DNA from: Burkholderiales bacterium
Lineage (GTDB): Bacteria > Pseudomonadota > Gammaproteobacteria > Burkholderiales > Usitatibacteraceae
NCBI GenBank assembly: GCA_019634955.1
Contig: JAHCAK010000001.1
Span: 62,001-126,000, forward strand
Direction: 5' to 3'
DNA length: 64,000 nucleotides
Part shown: in pieces, positions 1 through 9,426 of the stretch
Position numbering within the stretch: the first letter of the stretch is position 1
Layout of the letters: each line of letters opens with the position of its first letter
The notes under the pieces: generated by a model
What the model was told of the DNA's origin: nothing
Databases searched by the model: none
What the model saw: the letters and a program-made list of their open reading frames with translations, nothing else
Translations under genes and position numbers: made by a program

Positions 1-152
1 TCGCCGTGCGCGTGGCCGCGAGCGCGCACGCGAAGTGCGACCGGTGCTGGCACTTCCGCGAAGACGTCGGCGCCGACCCGCGCCACCCCGCGATCTGCGG
101 CCGGTGCGTCTCGAACGTCGAGGGCGCGGGCGAGGTGCGGCGGCATGCCTGA
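1..152 (+). CDS. ileS: Isoleucyl-tRNA synthetase, C-terminal end (partial)
   Basis: The frame open from base 3 to the TGA at 150-152 encodes the last 49 residues of an isoleucyl-tRNA synthetase. The visible part is the C-terminal zinc-ribbon: two CxxC pairs (CDRC and CGRC) about 20 residues apart, with the typical W-H after the first pair. In this family the ribbon helps the enzyme charge tRNA-Ile in the cytoplasm. The rest of the gene lies upstream of the window. The stop overlaps the lspA start by 8 nt, matching the ileS-lspA pairing common in proteobacteria. Confidence 0.9.
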   Translation, partial: AVRVAASAHAKCDRCWHFREDVGADPRHPAICGRCVSNVEGAGEVRRHA

Positions 153-663
153 GGCCCGCCCCGGCCCCTGGTGGCGCTGGCTCGCCCTGTCGGCCGTCGT
201 CGCCGCCGCCGACCTCGCCACCAAGGCGTGGGTGAGCGCGGCCTTCCAGGTGGGGGACGTGCACGTCATCACGCCGTTCTTCAACCTGGTGCTCTGGCAC
301 AACCCGGGCGCCGCGTTCAGCTTCCTCGCGGGCGCCGGCGGCTGGCAGCGCTGGTTCTTCGTGGCCGTCACGCTCGCGGTTTCCGCGGTGATCCTCGCGA
401 TGCTGAGGAAGAGCGGCGGCAACCGGCTCCTCGCCGCCGCGCTCGCCCTCGTGCTGGGCGGCGCGCTGGGCAACCTGTGGGACCGCCTCACGCTCGGCCA
501 CGTGGTCGACTTCATCCAGGTGCACGCCGCGGGCTATTATTGGCCGGCCTTCAACGTCGCCGACTCCGCCATCACCGTGGGCGTCGTCCTGATCCTGTGG
601 GACGGGGTGCGCGACGCGAGGGCCGCCCGCGCCGGCCAACCCCACAGGAGCGCCCCGCCGTGA
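145..663 (+). CDS. lspA: Lipoprotein signal peptidase (signal peptidase II)
   Basis: A 172-residue inner-membrane aspartic protease that removes the signal peptide from diacylglyceryl-modified prolipoproteins. Four hydrophobic segments are visible, and the two catalytic aspartates fall in the conserved contexts VVDF (about D122) and NVADSAI (about D140), close to the E. coli positions. Length is normal for the family. The ATG lies inside the end of ileS, and the TGA overlaps the GTG start of ispH (GTGA), so the three genes are probably translationally coupled. At least one client is in this window, the lipobox protein at 9481-10308. Confidence 0.95.
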   Translation: MPEARPGPWWRWLALSAVVAAADLATKAWVSAAFQVGDVHVITPFFNLVLWHNPGAAFSFLAGAGGWQRWFFVAVTLAVSAVILAMLRKSGGNRLLAAALALVLGGALGNLWDRLTLGHVVDFIQVHAAGYYWPAFNVADSAITVGVVLILWDGVRDARAARAGQPHRSAPP

Positions 664-1610
664 CCGCCCCCATCGACATCGTGCTCGCCAAGCCGCGCGG
701 CTTCTGCGCCGGCGTGGACCGCGCCATCGCCATCGTCGAGCGCGCCCTGGAGGTCCACGGCGCGCCCATCTACGTCCGCCACGAGATCGTCCACAACAAG
801 TTCGTGGTCGAGGACCTGCGCCGCAAGGGCGCGGTGTTCGTCGAGGAACTGTCCGAGGTGCCCTCGGGCGGCACCGTCATCTTCTCGGCGCATGGCGTCT
901 CGATCGCCGTGCGCGAGGAGGCCGAGCGGCGCGGCCTGCGCGTCTTCGACGCCACCTGCCCGCTGGTGACCAAGGTCCACGTCGAGGTCGCCCGCATGCG
1001 CGAGCAGGGGCGCGAGGTCGTGATGATCGGCCACCGCGGCCACCCCGAGGCCGAGGGCACGATGGGGCAGTCCGGCTCGGGGATGTACCTGGTGGAGACC
1101 GAGGAGGACGTGGCGCGCCTGGCCGTGAAGGACCCCGGCAACCTGGCCTACGTCACCCAGACCACGCTCTCGATGGACGATGCCTCGCGCATCGTCACTG
1201 CGCTGCGGTCGCGGTTTCCGGCGATCGTCGGCCCGAAGAAGGACGACATCTGCTACGCCACGCAGAACCGCCAGGACGCCGTGAAGTTCATGGCCCCGCG
1301 CTGCGACGTGGTGATCGTCGTGGGCTCGCCCAACAGCTCCAATTCCAACCGCCTGCGCGAAGTGGCCGAGAACCTCGGCAAGAAGGCCTTCCTGGTCGAC
1401 CGCGCCGAGGAGGTCCGCCCCGAATGGCTCGCCGGGGCGCGCACCGTCGGCGTCACGGCCGGGGCGTCCGCGCCCGAGGTGCTCGTGCAGGACGTCATCG
1501 CCGCGCTGCAGCGGCTCGGGGCGGCGCGGGTGGCCGAGCTGGAGGGGATCACGGAAGCCGTGACCTTCCCCCTGCCCAAGGCGATCGCCAAGGCGCCGCC
1601 GGCGGGCTAA
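660..1610 (+). CDS. ispH: 4-hydroxy-3-methylbut-2-enyl diphosphate reductase
   Basis: The last enzyme of the MEP isoprenoid pathway, an iron-sulfur protein that reduces HMBPP to IPP and DMAPP. The 316-residue product has the three cluster-ligand cysteines: C16 in [10 protein letters not shown]100 in ATCPLV and about C198 in [10 protein letters not shown], at nearly the E. coli positions. The GTG at 660 is chosen because the conserved N-terminus ([12 protein letters not shown]) begins right after it and it overlaps the lspA stop; the longer open frame upstream only shadows lspA. The TAA stop shares bases with the stop of the convergent minus-strand gene (CTAA at 1607-1610). Confidence 0.95.
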   Translation: MTAPIDIVLAKPRGFCAGVDRAIAIVERALEVHGAPIYVRHEIVHNKFVVEDLRRKGAVFVEELSEVPSGGTVIFSAHGVSIAVREEAERRGLRVFDATCPLVTKVHVEVARMREQGREVVMIGHRGHPEAEGTMGQSGSGMYLVETEEDVARLAVKDPGNLAYVTQTTLSMDDASRIVTALRSRFPAIVGPKKDDICYATQNRQDAVKFMAPRCDVVIVVGSPNSSNSNRLREVAENLGKKAFLVDRAEEVRPEWLAGARTVGVTAGASAPEVLVQDVIAALQRLGAARVAELEGITEAVTFPLPKAIAKAPPAG

Positions 1611-1918
1611 CCCGGCTGGTTCGGGGGCGGCCGGTGCGCTGGCCCGGGCTTGAAGGAAGGCGCCGGCGGCGTGTACTTGGCGTCGGGCTTGAGGCCCACG
1701 CACCGGGGTTTCGCCCCGGAGAGGTCCATCCGGAAACCCGCCTCGCACTTCTTCACGCAGTAGGCGTTGCGGACCACCTCCGACTTGCTGCAGGTGTCGA
1801 GCGCGGTCCGCAGGCGCTGCTGCGGCTCGTAGGAAGGCATTCCGCCGCCCTGCGCGGCCGCCGCGGGCGAGAGGCCCGCCGCGACGGCCGCGGCCGCGAG
1901 GAGGAGCGCGGGCCTCAT
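1607..1918 (-). CDS. Small secreted four-cysteine protein coupled to pilY1 (unknown function)
   Basis: A 103-residue protein I do not recognise. It has a clear signal peptide (hydrophobic stretch ending SPAAAA, about residue 22), then a core with four cysteines spaced C-x10-C-x3-C-x14-C and a Pro-rich tail. Two disulfides in the periplasm or outside are likely. Its ATG overlaps the pilY1 TGA (ATGA), so it is translated with pilY1 as the last gene of the minor-pilin operon. By context it may assist or bind PilY1, but nothing in the sequence proves this. A second 103-aa, four-cysteine secreted protein coupled to another propeller gene lies at 34268-34579. Confidence 0.75.
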   Translation of the reverse strand: MRPALLLAAAAVAAGLSPAAAAQGGGMPSYEPQQRLRTALDTCSKSEVVRNAYCVKKCEAGFRMDLSGAKPRCVGLKPDAKYTPPAPSFKPGPAHRPPPNQPG

Positions 1919-4900
1919 CGTTGCATCAGCTCGCGCCAGGAGATGCGCCGGGCCGCGCCGCCGCCGCCGCCGATGTTCACCGCGAACGGTGTCTTGGTTC
2001 CCGTCGCGCCCGTCGCGATGCCCTTGAACACCCCGCTGGGCAGCCGCACGACGACGAGGCCCACCGTGATCTGGCCCGTGAACTTCTGGCCGGCCACGCC
2101 GAGCGCGGAGGACTGCACGAAGGTGCCGGACTTGTAGTCGAACTGGTAGATCCAGCTGTCGCCACCCACCGCGCAAGCGCTGTTGTTCGGCACGTTCGTC
2201 GCCACGATCAGCGTGCCCTGGACGAGCTGCAGGTCGAGGTTCACGCGCTCGCCCGGGGAGTCGTTGCCGGGATTGAAGTCCATGAACCAGCCGTCCTTCG
2301 TCGCCCAGTCGACGGTGTTGTTCGTCGTCGTGCGCGTGGTCGGCCCGGCCACGAGGAGCGAGTTCTGCACCACGTTGCCGGTGCGGAAGTTCCCGTAGGA
2401 GACCCCCTTGTCCTTGATGGCGTAGAGGGACTGCTGGTAGGCCCACTGGTTGGGCGGCGAGAGCGTCGCCGGGTCGACGAGGTCGTCGGTGCCCAGGTAG
2501 CGGCCCGTGCCGACGTAGACGATCGGGAAGCCGTCGATGAGCGCGAGCTCCATGCGGGCGGTGATGGACTGCGGCTTGCCGCTGCCGTCGCGCAGCGTCG
2601 CGAGCCGCGTGACCGAGCCGCTCGCCATGTCGAACTTCCACACGTTGCCCTTGAGGTCGCCACCGTAGACGTACTTGGCGGTGTTGTCGTTGTTGAAGTT
2701 GTCCGCGAAGGCCGCGATGTGGTTGAGGCCGGCCGGCGTCGTCGTGTCGCCGTCGCCCGTGTCGATCTTGCTCAGGATGTTGCCGGTGGCGAGGTCCACC
2801 ACGAAGAGGTAGCCGCGCCCCGTGCCCGGCGAGACGTTGTTGAGCCCCGAGGTGAGGAGCGCCACCCACTTGCCGTCGCTCGGGCGCTTCGTGATGACGG
2901 GGTTGGTGTGGGTATAGCCCACGTCCGGGTCGCTGATCGCGCAGAGCGTCGGGTCGTGGCAGATCTCCCACAGCACCTTCGGGGTCGAGGGGACGGTGAC
3001 GTCGAGCGCGTAGTAGCCGCGGCCGCCGTGGTTGAGCCCCGCGATGAGGACGGTCTTCCAGGAGCCGCCGAAGTAGGCGTCCATGATCTCCGGCGAGCCG
3101 TCGACGTTGAACTCGTGGGTCACGGTCCAGTTCTCGGTCGCGAGCCGGTGCAGCTTCGGCATGACGATGCGCGGCACGTAGGCCCACATCTCGTTGCCCG
3201 TGTCGCCGTTGAGGGCGTGCAGCATGCCGTCGTTCGCGGCGATGAAGAGCGTGGCCTGCCGCCCCTCGTTGGCGATCTTGTAGTCGGCGTAGGTCGGGGT
3301 CACCGCGTCGGTGAAGTTGAAGCGCGGCGACTTCATGAAGGCCGGCGTCGCGTTCACCGGGTCGCCGAGAACGTGGTCGCGCGCGCGGAACGGCGGGTTG
3401 GTCTCGGGCGCGGCGAAGGACTCGTGCTGGCGCTGGCCGCGCAGCCAGTTCACGAGGTGGTCGCCGTTGTTGGCGATCGCCTTCTGGGCGGCGGTGAGCA
3501 GCGCGCACTGCGAGAGCGCCGTGCACTTGTTGTCGAAGTAGGCCCGCTCGGGGGCGATCCCGCCGGCGACCGCATTGGAAAGGTTTGCGTAGGTGAAGAG
3601 CTTCCTCTTGCTGCCGCCGCTCTCGTCGATGGTGTAGATGGCGCGCGAGTCGGAGTTGCCCGTGGTGCGGCCGTCGAGGAGCGCCTGCGCCGACCAGACG
3701 ATCGCCGGCAGGACGTTGCCGGAGACCGTGTCGATGCGCTGCGCCACGATCTCGCCGTCCCACTTCACCGTGCGGAAGGTCGAGCTGTAGATGTAGTTGT
3801 CGGTTTCGGTGATGTTCGGGCTGGAGGTCGCCGAGGCCGCCGCCGCGGCCGTCTGGATGTTGAGCGCCGCGAGCGCGCTCTGCAGGCCCTGCGTGAGCGA
3901 GTTCGGGTCGCTGGCGCTGAAGTACCGGCCGCGCCCGTTGACGGCGGCGTGCCAGAGGTCGTCCAGCGTGCTCGGCTGGTTCGAGGACGGCACCGGCCAG
4001 TTGCAGGTGCCCGACGTCCACGAGCACGCGTTGTTGGTGCCCGCCTTGATCTTGGCGAAGTCGCCCGTGAGCGCGGTCTCGTAGTCGGCCTGGTAGTCCA
4101 TGAACCCCTCGAGGCCCAGGCCCAGCGTGAAGGTCACCATGTGCTGCGCCGGGTTCTGGTCGCGCGACGACGTGGGCACGTTGTTCTGGGAGACCGCCCC
4201 CGAGGTGCGAAGGTCGGTCTTGTAGTAATAGGCTGCCACGTCCGCGAGCGTGTCGGAGGCCCCGGAGAGGCCGCCGTCATAGGCGCCGTAGGCTCGCGTG
4301 GTGTAGCCGCTGTTGGCGTTGTCCTGGTTGCCGATCGCCGAGAAGGTGTCGTTCCAGTACCCGTCCGTCGTGAGCAGCGTGAAGTTCTGCTGGCAGGAGA
4401 ACTCGACCGGGTCGGGCGTCATGCCCGAGTTGATGCCGCTCGTCTCGCCCGCGTAGTAGCGGCCCACGCGGTGCAGCGCCGTGCGGTTCGGCGTGCTGCC
4501 GTTGGTGGTCTGCGCGTACACGAGGTCGTACCACTTCTTCTTCTGCGTCGCGTCGAACTTCGACACGCCGATGAACTTGTCGGCGGTCACGGGGCTGTTC
4601 GGGTTGATCGTGATGAAGCCGATGCGGAAGCGGTCGTCGATGGAGAGGAACGCGCGGCCCGTGGCGGTCTTCATGAGCGCCATGCGCGTGCGGTAGTAGG
4701 TCCACCAGTTGGCGAAGTTCTGGATCTCCTCGGCATAGGTGCAGAAGCCGGCCGCCGCGCAATCCGTGCGCACGGAATCGGGCCCCTTGGGGAAGCTGGG
4801 GGTCGCGGCCGAGATGTCCACCCGGGTGAAACGCCCGTACCGGGGGTAGCGGTAGGTGCCCTGGTTGAACTTCTTCTGGCAGCGCGGCGTGCCGGCGGAG

Positions 4901-5811
4901 TTGCCGGACACCACGGCGGTGCTGGTCGCGTCCGCCTGCGACTTGCACCAGCGGATCGGCGCGGGGATGGTGTTGGGACTGCCCGGCGAGGCGCCCGCGG
5001 CCGTGGCGAGCGCGCAGTTCACGAGGTTCGCGTCGCTGCAGTACTCGTGCGGCGTGATGTTGAAGTAGTGCGCGTTGGAGTTCTTGATGAGGACCTTGTT
5101 GTAGTAGGCCGTCGTCGGGAAGCCGACGTTGGCGCCGCTCGCGCCCCAGTAGAGAAAATGGCTCGTCGTGCCCGAGAACGGCGAAACGTTGTGAATGCCG
5201 TTCTTGCGGCACCGGGCGGGGTTCACGAGGTCCGCTCCCGTGGGGTTGGCGACGTTGCAGTAGATCACCTCGCTGAAGCCGCTGACGAGGTTGGTCTTGG
5301 CGGTGCCGAGGTAGGCGTCGTCGGGCGCGAGGGCGGGGTTGGCGTTGCCCAGGCTGACCCCCGCGAAATCGATCGCCGGGGCATAGGTGACGTTCGGGTT
5401 GTACCAGATCTTGTTGAAAACCGTGGCGTAGAACGGCGCCTCGCCGTACTCCGTCGGCGCCGTGTTCGAAGCGGTGTCCGGGTCCGTCTCGTCGTTGCCG
5501 CACTGCCAGCCGCTCGCGCTGCTCGTCCCGCCGGGGCCGACGCAGGAGGTGCTCGTGCAGCGCTTGCAGTTGTAGAGGATGGAGCCGCCGCTGGTGCGGA
5601 AGATGTGGTCGGGCATGTAGTTCCAGGCCATCGACCCCGAGTCGTCCAGCACGTACATCAGGTTCGGGAGCACCGCGTCGGAAGGCGAGTTCGCGAGCGG
5701 CACCTGGGCCACGTCGGCGATCTCGGCGAGCGCCGGACGTGCCGGCACGAGTCCGATGGCGGCCGCGGCAAGCGCCGTTGCGAGGATCCTGCGGAATCGG
5801 GAGGGGGTCAT
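1915..5811 (-). CDS. pilY1: PilY1-type type IV pilus tip/assembly protein
   Basis: A 1298-residue secreted protein with a signal peptide (cleavage near ALA, about residue 29). A von Willebrand A-like region begins at once, with MIDAS residues D56-x-S58-x-S60 (DDSGSM). The C-terminal third is the PilY1 beta-propeller, recognised from phrases such as AANDGMLHALNGDTG and YVYGGDLKGNVWKFD. In the family this protein sits at the pilus tip with the minor pilins and governs extension, retraction and adhesion. The calcium loop before YVYGGD is degenerate here (see findings). A ribosome site (AGGAG) precedes the ATG. It follows pilX in the operon and its stop overlaps the next start. Confidence 0.9.
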   Translation of the reverse strand: MTPSRFRRILATALAAAAIGLVPARPALAEIADVAQVPLANSPSDAVLPNLMYVLDDSGSMAWNYMPDHIFRTSGGSILYNCKRCTSTSCVGPGGTSSASGWQCGNDETDPDTASNTAPTEYGEAPFYATVFNKIWYNPNVTYAPAIDFAGVSLGNANPALAPDDAYLGTAKTNLVSGFSEVIYCNVANPTGADLVNPARCRKNGIHNVSPFSGTTSHFLYWGASGANVGFPTTAYYNKVLIKNSNAHYFNITPHEYCSDANLVNCALATAAGASPGSPNTIPAPIRWCKSQADATSTAVVSGNSAGTPRCQKKFNQGTYRYPRYGRFTRVDISAATPSFPKGPDSVRTDCAAAGFCTYAEEIQNFANWWTYYRTRMALMKTATGRAFLSIDDRFRIGFITINPNSPVTADKFIGVSKFDATQKKKWYDLVYAQTTNGSTPNRTALHRVGRYYAGETSGINSGMTPDPVEFSCQQNFTLLTTDGYWNDTFSAIGNQDNANSGYTTRAYGAYDGGLSGASDTLADVAAYYYKTDLRTSGAVSQNNVPTSSRDQNPAQHMVTFTLGLGLEGFMDYQADYETALTGDFAKIKAGTNNACSWTSGTCNWPVPSSNQPSTLDDLWHAAVNGRGRYFSASDPNSLTQGLQSALAALNIQTAAAAASATSSPNITETDNYIYSSTFRTVKWDGEIVAQRIDTVSGNVLPAIVWSAQALLDGRTTGNSDSRAIYTIDESGGSKRKLFTYANLSNAVAGGIAPERAYFDNKCTALSQCALLTAAQKAIANNGDHLVNWLRGQRQHESFAAPETNPPFRARDHVLGDPVNATPAFMKSPRFNFTDAVTPTYADYKIANEGRQATLFIAANDGMLHALNGDTGNEMWAYVPRIVMPKLHRLATENWTVTHEFNVDGSPEIMDAYFGGSWKTVLIAGLNHGGRGYYALDVTVPSTPKVLWEICHDPTLCAISDPDVGYTHTNPVITKRPSDGKWVALLTSGLNNVSPGTGRGYLFVVDLATGNILSKIDTGDGDTTTPAGLNHIAAFADNFNNDNTAKYVYGGDLKGNVWKFDMASGSVTRLATLRDGSGKPQSITARMELALIDGFPIVYVGTGRYLGTDDLVDPATLSPPNQWAYQQSLYAIKDKGVSYGNFRTGNVVQNSLLVAGPTTRTTTNNTVDWATKDGWFMDFNPGNDSPGERVNLDLQLVQGTLIVATNVPNNSACAVGGDSWIYQFDYKSGTFVQSSALGVAGQKFTGQITVGLVVVRLPSGVFKGIATGATGTKTPFAVNIGGGGGAARRISWRELMQR

Positions 5812-5841
5812 GCGTGTCGCTCCTGGGGAGTGAGGCGCCGT

Positions 5842-6474
5842 TTAGATGCTCACGAGGACGCTGGTCTGGATGACGCTCACGGTGTCGCGAGGGCCCTCGA
5901 CGCGGGTCGTGATGCGGTAGTAGATCTGCGGCGAGCCGATGAACTGCGGCGCGCCCACGGCCATGCTGCCGCCGGAGGCGGCGGCGCTGGCCGCGTAGAA
6001 GAGCGCGCACTCGTTCGCCACGCCGCCGTTCATGCCGTTGTAGGCCGTGTCGGGCTGGGTGCACATGCGGTGGATCACGTAGCGCACGACGTTGCCGGAG
6101 GCATCGGGCGCGCCCCCGTTCACCGCCGCCGATTCCGACCAGCTGGCGGGATCGAACCAGTTGGGCTCGACCACGGGGCGCGACGAGAAATAGCCCGCGC
6201 CCGTGTTGGTGTTCTGGAGCACCGCCCCGGCGCTGTTGGCCTGGAGCCACTGCACGGCGTTCTGCGTGCCGCGGTCGGCCACCATGATGGCGGCCTGCTT
6301 GAACGCCATGTTGCCGGCGACCACGGTGCCGGTGTCCACGGCGCGCATCAGGGAAACGCCCGCGAGCGACATGGCCACGAGGACGATGAGGGCGATGAAG
6401 AGGACGAGCCCCTCCTGCGCGCGGCGCGCGGCGGGAGCCGGGGCTCGGGAACGGGCTTTGCGGGTGTCGGGCAT
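5842..6474 (-). CDS. pilX: Minor pilin / pilus assembly protein PilX
   Basis: A 210-residue pilin-like protein. After a basic, Pro/Ala-rich leader comes QEG followed by a long hydrophobic helix (LVLFIALIVLVAMSLAGVSLMR), which is the PilX N-terminal pattern. As in many PilX proteins, the Glu normally at +5 after the prepilin cleavage site is absent (Ile there). The globular domain contains a few cysteines. In the family PilX joins PilV, PilW, FimT and PilE in a priming complex under PilY1 in the inner membrane. It lies between pilW (28 nt before it) and pilY1 (30 nt after it), consistent with a single operon. Confidence 0.85.
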   Translation of the reverse strand: MPDTRKARSRAPAPAARRAQEGLVLFIALIVLVAMSLAGVSLMRAVDTGTVVAGNMAFKQAAIMVADRGTQNAVQWLQANSAGAVLQNTNTGAGYFSSRPVVEPNWFDPASWSESAAVNGGAPDASGNVVRYVIHRMCTQPDTAYNGMNGGVANECALFYAASAAASGGSMAVGAPQFIGSPQIYYRITTRVEGPRDTVSVIQTSVLVSI

Positions 6475-6502
6475 GGCCGGGGTCCGGTGGATGTCGCGTC
6501 GG

Positions 6503-7723
6503 TCAGGCGTTCTGCGGGAACCACACCATGTTGCGGATGGGCACGAGCACCTCGAAGGTGCGGTAGCGGTAGCACCGCCAGTTCACCGGGTCCGCGATCG
6601 AGATGTCGAGGTCCGCGCCGCCGGGCAGCGCCGGGGTCGCCGCCCCGATCCACTTCGGGTAGACGGTCGTCGCGTCGCACACGCCCGTGGCCGGGTTCGG
6701 GCGCTCCGGCGTGATGCTGCGCGCCGTGACCACCAGGCGGATGGCGATCACCTTGGCCCAGTCGAGCCCGGTGGCCGCCGCCGGCATGTTGTTGGCCCAC
6801 TGGTCGGTGTTGCCGACCACGAGGTTGTCGTTCACCGTCGCGTCGGTGGCGACGCGACCGTCGGAGTTGCCGTCGTAGCCGTACTGGGCCTGGAGCTGCA
6901 CCACGCCGTCGGCCAGCGCGAACGTCTGCCCCGGGGCGCCGGGCGTGAGCTCGTTGATCGCCACGAGCTGGGAGTGGCCAAGGCCGTCGTTCTGGATGGC
7001 GTAGGTCACGACGGTGGGCGCCGCGCCGATGTTGTACAGCCGCCCGCCGGTGCCCGTCGCCGGGTTCCAGGCGTTGTACGAGATGTCGTTGGGCGGAGGC
7101 AGCCCCCCGGGGCGGTTGTAGTCCGCCGGGACGTTCGCGCCCTCGTCGTTCTTGTAGTTGCCGCTGTTGTGGATCACGTTGTCGGAGTTGCCGGGGGTGC
7201 CGGGCGTGTCGGTGGCCTGCGCGAGCGTGCACGGCCGGCCGCTCTCGGCGGCGATGACGAGGTCGCCGGGCTTGAAGCCGAAGCGGTTGTCGACCTTGTA
7301 GACGGCCGCGGGGCTGGGCATCGTCTGGATGATCTTCGCCGGCGCCATGAAGAGGTCGGAGTTGCCGAACGCGAGGCGGATGCGGTCCGGGGCGCCCACC
7401 GCGCCGTTGATGATCTCGACGGGCACCAGCTTGAACTGGATGGGCGCATTGCCCGGCTCGTACCAGCCGTTGATCTGGCAGCCGAGCAGCGGCATGTAGT
7501 TCAGGCCGTAGCCCGCCATGCGGATGTCGCGCTCGATCTGGAAGAGGCCGAACACGCCGTTCTGCTGGGCGTCGCTCGCGCCGGTGGTGGTGCGCTTCTG
7601 GCCCTCCGACACGGCGAAGACCTGGAAGATGACGACCGTGCCGATGAGGCCGATCAGCACGCCCACCAGCACCTCGACGAGGGTGAAGCCGCGCGACTTC
7701 CGGGGATGGTTTCCGATTCTCAT
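6503..7723 (-). CDS. pilW: Minor pilin PilW
   Basis: A 406-residue minor pilin. The type III (class IVa) signal is clear: a short basic leader ending RKSRG, then FTLVE with the Glu at +5 and a hydrophobic helix. The large globular C-terminal domain, typical of PilW, is far bigger than in the major pilin. Phrases such as IERDIRMAGYGLNY are characteristic of the family. It is cleaved by prepilin peptidase PilD and forms part of the pilus-priming complex. The neighbouring genes are pilV upstream and pilX downstream, all on the minus strand. Confidence 0.9.
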   Translation of the reverse strand: MRIGNHPRKSRGFTLVEVLVGVLIGLIGTVVIFQVFAVSEGQKRTTTGASDAQQNGVFGLFQIERDIRMAGYGLNYMPLLGCQINGWYEPGNAPIQFKLVPVEIINGAVGAPDRIRLAFGNSDLFMAPAKIIQTMPSPAAVYKVDNRFGFKPGDLVIAAESGRPCTLAQATDTPGTPGNSDNVIHNSGNYKNDEGANVPADYNRPGGLPPPNDISYNAWNPATGTGGRLYNIGAAPTVVTYAIQNDGLGHSQLVAINELTPGAPGQTFALADGVVQLQAQYGYDGNSDGRVATDATVNDNLVVGNTDQWANNMPAAATGLDWAKVIAIRLVVTARSITPERPNPATGVCDATTVYPKWIGAATPALPGGADLDISIADPVNWRCYRYRTFEVLVPIRNMVWFPQNA

Positions 7724-7745
7724 GTTGGCGGTTCCGGGGCGTGCC

Positions 7746-8186
7746 CTAGGGGTCGCTGATGAAGGCGACGGCGACGTGGTTGCTCGGGGCGACCGCGTCC
7801 GGGGCCTTCCAGCGCAGCGTGACGGTGACCTGGCGGCCGCCGGCGGCGGGCGTGGCGATGGCCACGTCGGGCCCGTAGGTGTCGGAAGCGGGCAGGAGCG
7901 TGCGCACCTTCTGCACCCAGCGCTGCGCGGGCACGTAGGAGGCGACCCCCGACGAGATCGCGTAGTTGGCGACGTTGGAGTAGCCGACGCCCCGGTCGAC
8001 CCAGATTTCGCTGATGATCTCGTTGGCGAGGAAGGCCGCCTCGGTGCGGTAGCGGGCGTTGGAGACGTTGCTCACGGAGACGGCCTGCATCGCCACCAGG
8101 GCGAGCACGCCGAGGGAAAAGATGAGGATGCCGATGAGCGCCTCGAGCATCACGACGCCCTGCTGGTTGCCGGGTCTGGGTGCCAT
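7746..8186 (-). CDS. pilV: Minor pilin PilV
   Basis: A 146-residue minor pilin with leader MAPRPGNQQG, cleavage after the Gly, then VVMLE (Glu at +5) and a hydrophobic helix. The ATG at 8186 is preferred because a consensus AGGAGG lies 8 nt before it; that site overlaps the fimT stop codon, so translation of the two genes is probably coupled. An open frame continues upstream but only shadows fimT. It belongs to the PilE-FimT-PilV-PilW-PilX-PilY1 set that primes pilus assembly. Confidence 0.88.
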   Translation of the reverse strand: MAPRPGNQQGVVMLEALIGILIFSLGVLALVAMQAVSVSNVSNARYRTEAAFLANEIISEIWVDRGVGYSNVANYAISSGVASYVPAQRWVQKVRTLLPASDTYGPDVAIATPAAGGRQVTVTLRWKAPDAVAPSNHVAVAFISDP

Positions 8187-8197
8187 GGCTTTGCCTC

Positions 8198-8731
8198 CTA
8201 GCAGGCCCGCGGGTCGCCGGCTGCGACCTTCGGGTCGCACATCCGGATGGCGCCGCCCGTGGGCACGACGATCTGCAGGGTCCGCCGGTCGGCCACGACG
8301 GTGATCGTGGGGTTGTCGACCAGGACCGAGGTGATGGAGGGCGAGGCGTCCGCATTGGGCACCACGCGCCCCAGCGCGCTGAAGGTGACCGTGTCCGCCC
8401 CCCCGGGCGCGACCACGATGGTCGCGTTGGGCGAGCCTTCCTCGGCCGGCCGGGACTGCAGCGGGTTCGTGTCGGGGTCGGAGAAGAAGTTCACGCGCCA
8501 CTGCGTGTTGCCGGCGCCGTCGAGCTTGAACTGGACGGCGGCATTGCGCCGGATGGCCTCGTTGCGGGCCGTCTGCATGCCGGCGAGGATGGAATCGGCC
8601 GCGGTGCGGATCTGCGTGTTCTGGATCCACGTGCCGTACGCCGGCACCCCCATCGCGATCACGATGCCGACGATGGCGATCGTGATCAGGACCTCGATGA
8701 GGGAGATGCCCGACTGGGCCGCGGGGCGCAT
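8198..8731 (-). CDS. fimT: GspH/FimT-family pseudopilin
   Basis: A 177-residue pseudopilin of the GspH/FimT family. The prepilin motif is SG followed by ISLIE with Glu at +5 and a hydrophobic helix. The middle carries the family pattern of a long amphipathic helix (ADSILAGMQTARNEAIRRN) with a beta-rich C-terminus. FimT-type minor pilins help prime the pilus, and in some bacteria the FimT family binds DNA during uptake; that second role is not shown here. Its ATG overlaps the last base of the pilE stop (TGATG), so it is tightly coupled to pilE. Confidence 0.85.
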   Translation of the reverse strand: MRPAAQSGISLIEVLITIAIVGIVIAMGVPAYGTWIQNTQIRTAADSILAGMQTARNEAIRRNAAVQFKLDGAGNTQWRVNFFSDPDTNPLQSRPAEEGSPNATIVVAPGGADTVTFSALGRVVPNADASPSITSVLVDNPTITVVADRRTLQIVVPTGGAIRMCDPKVAAGDPRAC

Positions 8732-9156
8732 CAGCAGTACCCTTTCCTCGAGATCCAGCAGGCCGCCTGCGCGCCGCCCCAGCCGGCCGGGGTGGCGGTG
8801 GTGGCGCGCACGTTCTGCTCGTTGATCGTGAAACCGAAGCCGACCATGCGCCCGGCGCTGCCGGTGGCCGTGGCGGTGTAGGTCTGGCCGAGCGAGCGGC
8901 AGTTGAAGGTGAAGTTCTTGGCCACGGCCGGCGCGGCCGCGCCGCAGTTGTCGAGCGCCGCCCCGTCGTAGCTGCGGTTGTCCTGGTAGAACTGCTCCAT
9001 GCGCACCCGGAAGTCGGAAAGGCCCGTGTGCGCCTCGACGAGCTGGCTGCGGGTGATGTGCTCCGTGTACATCGGCACGGCGATGGCCGCCAGGATGCCG
9101 ATGATCGCGACGACGATCAGGATCTCGACGAGGGTGAAGCCGCTTGCCTTCTTCAT
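8731..9156 (-). CDS. pilE: Type IV pilin-like protein PilE
   Basis: A 141-residue type IV pilin: leader MKKASG, then FTLVEILIVVAIIGILAAIA with Glu at +5 and the long N-terminal helix. Four cysteines occur downstream, with a C-terminal pair (AACWISRKGYC) like the disulfide loop of type IVa pilins. Position at the head of a minor-pilin operon makes it more likely a minor PilE/ComP-type pilin than the major subunit. The start at 9156 has a good GGAGG 7-11 nt upstream; the open frame further upstream is noncoding. A TATATT hexamer at 9179-9184 (minus strand) could be the operon's -10. Confidence 0.87.
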   Translation of the reverse strand: MKKASGFTLVEILIVVAIIGILAAIAVPMYTEHITRSQLVEAHTGLSDFRVRMEQFYQDNRSYDGAALDNCGAAAPAVAKNFTFNCRSLGQTYTATATGSAGRMVGFGFTINEQNVRATTATPAGWGGAQAACWISRKGYC

Positions 9157-9316
9157 GGGGTTCCTCCAGGACGATTCGAATATAGGCAGGCCCGCGTCGG
9201 CCCGCCAGTCGGCCCGACGCGAGGCGCCGGGGGGCCGACGAACGGAAGGCGCCCGGGCATCCCGCCCGCCGCCGCGCGCCATGGCCCGGCCCTCGCGTAA
9301 AGGCCGGCTCCCGCGC

Positions 9317-9322
9317 TATAAT
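9317..9322 (+). promoter_or_regulatory. -10 box of the tRNA-Thr promoter
   Basis: A perfect TATAAT lies 13 nt before the mature 5' end of the tRNA gene, giving transcription from about 9329. No good -35 is visible at 16-18 nt upstream. Confidence 0.6.
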
Positions 9323-9335
9323 GCCCGACTCGCGT

Positions 9336-9411
<76 letters not shown>

Positions 9412-9426
9412 GGAATTCGCCAAGCG

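Noticed and set aside
1921-6714. A 1597-codon open frame on the plus strand opposite the pilin operon
   Set aside because: Low-complexity Arg/Ala/Val/Gly-rich translation that mirrors pilY1, pilX and pilW codons; a typical antisense shadow in GC-rich DNA.
9196-9218. Direct repeat GTCGGCCCG and small palindrome upstream of pilE
   Set aside because: Short and of GC-biased composition; no AT-rich or sigma-54-like (GG-n10-GC) elements in correct spacing.
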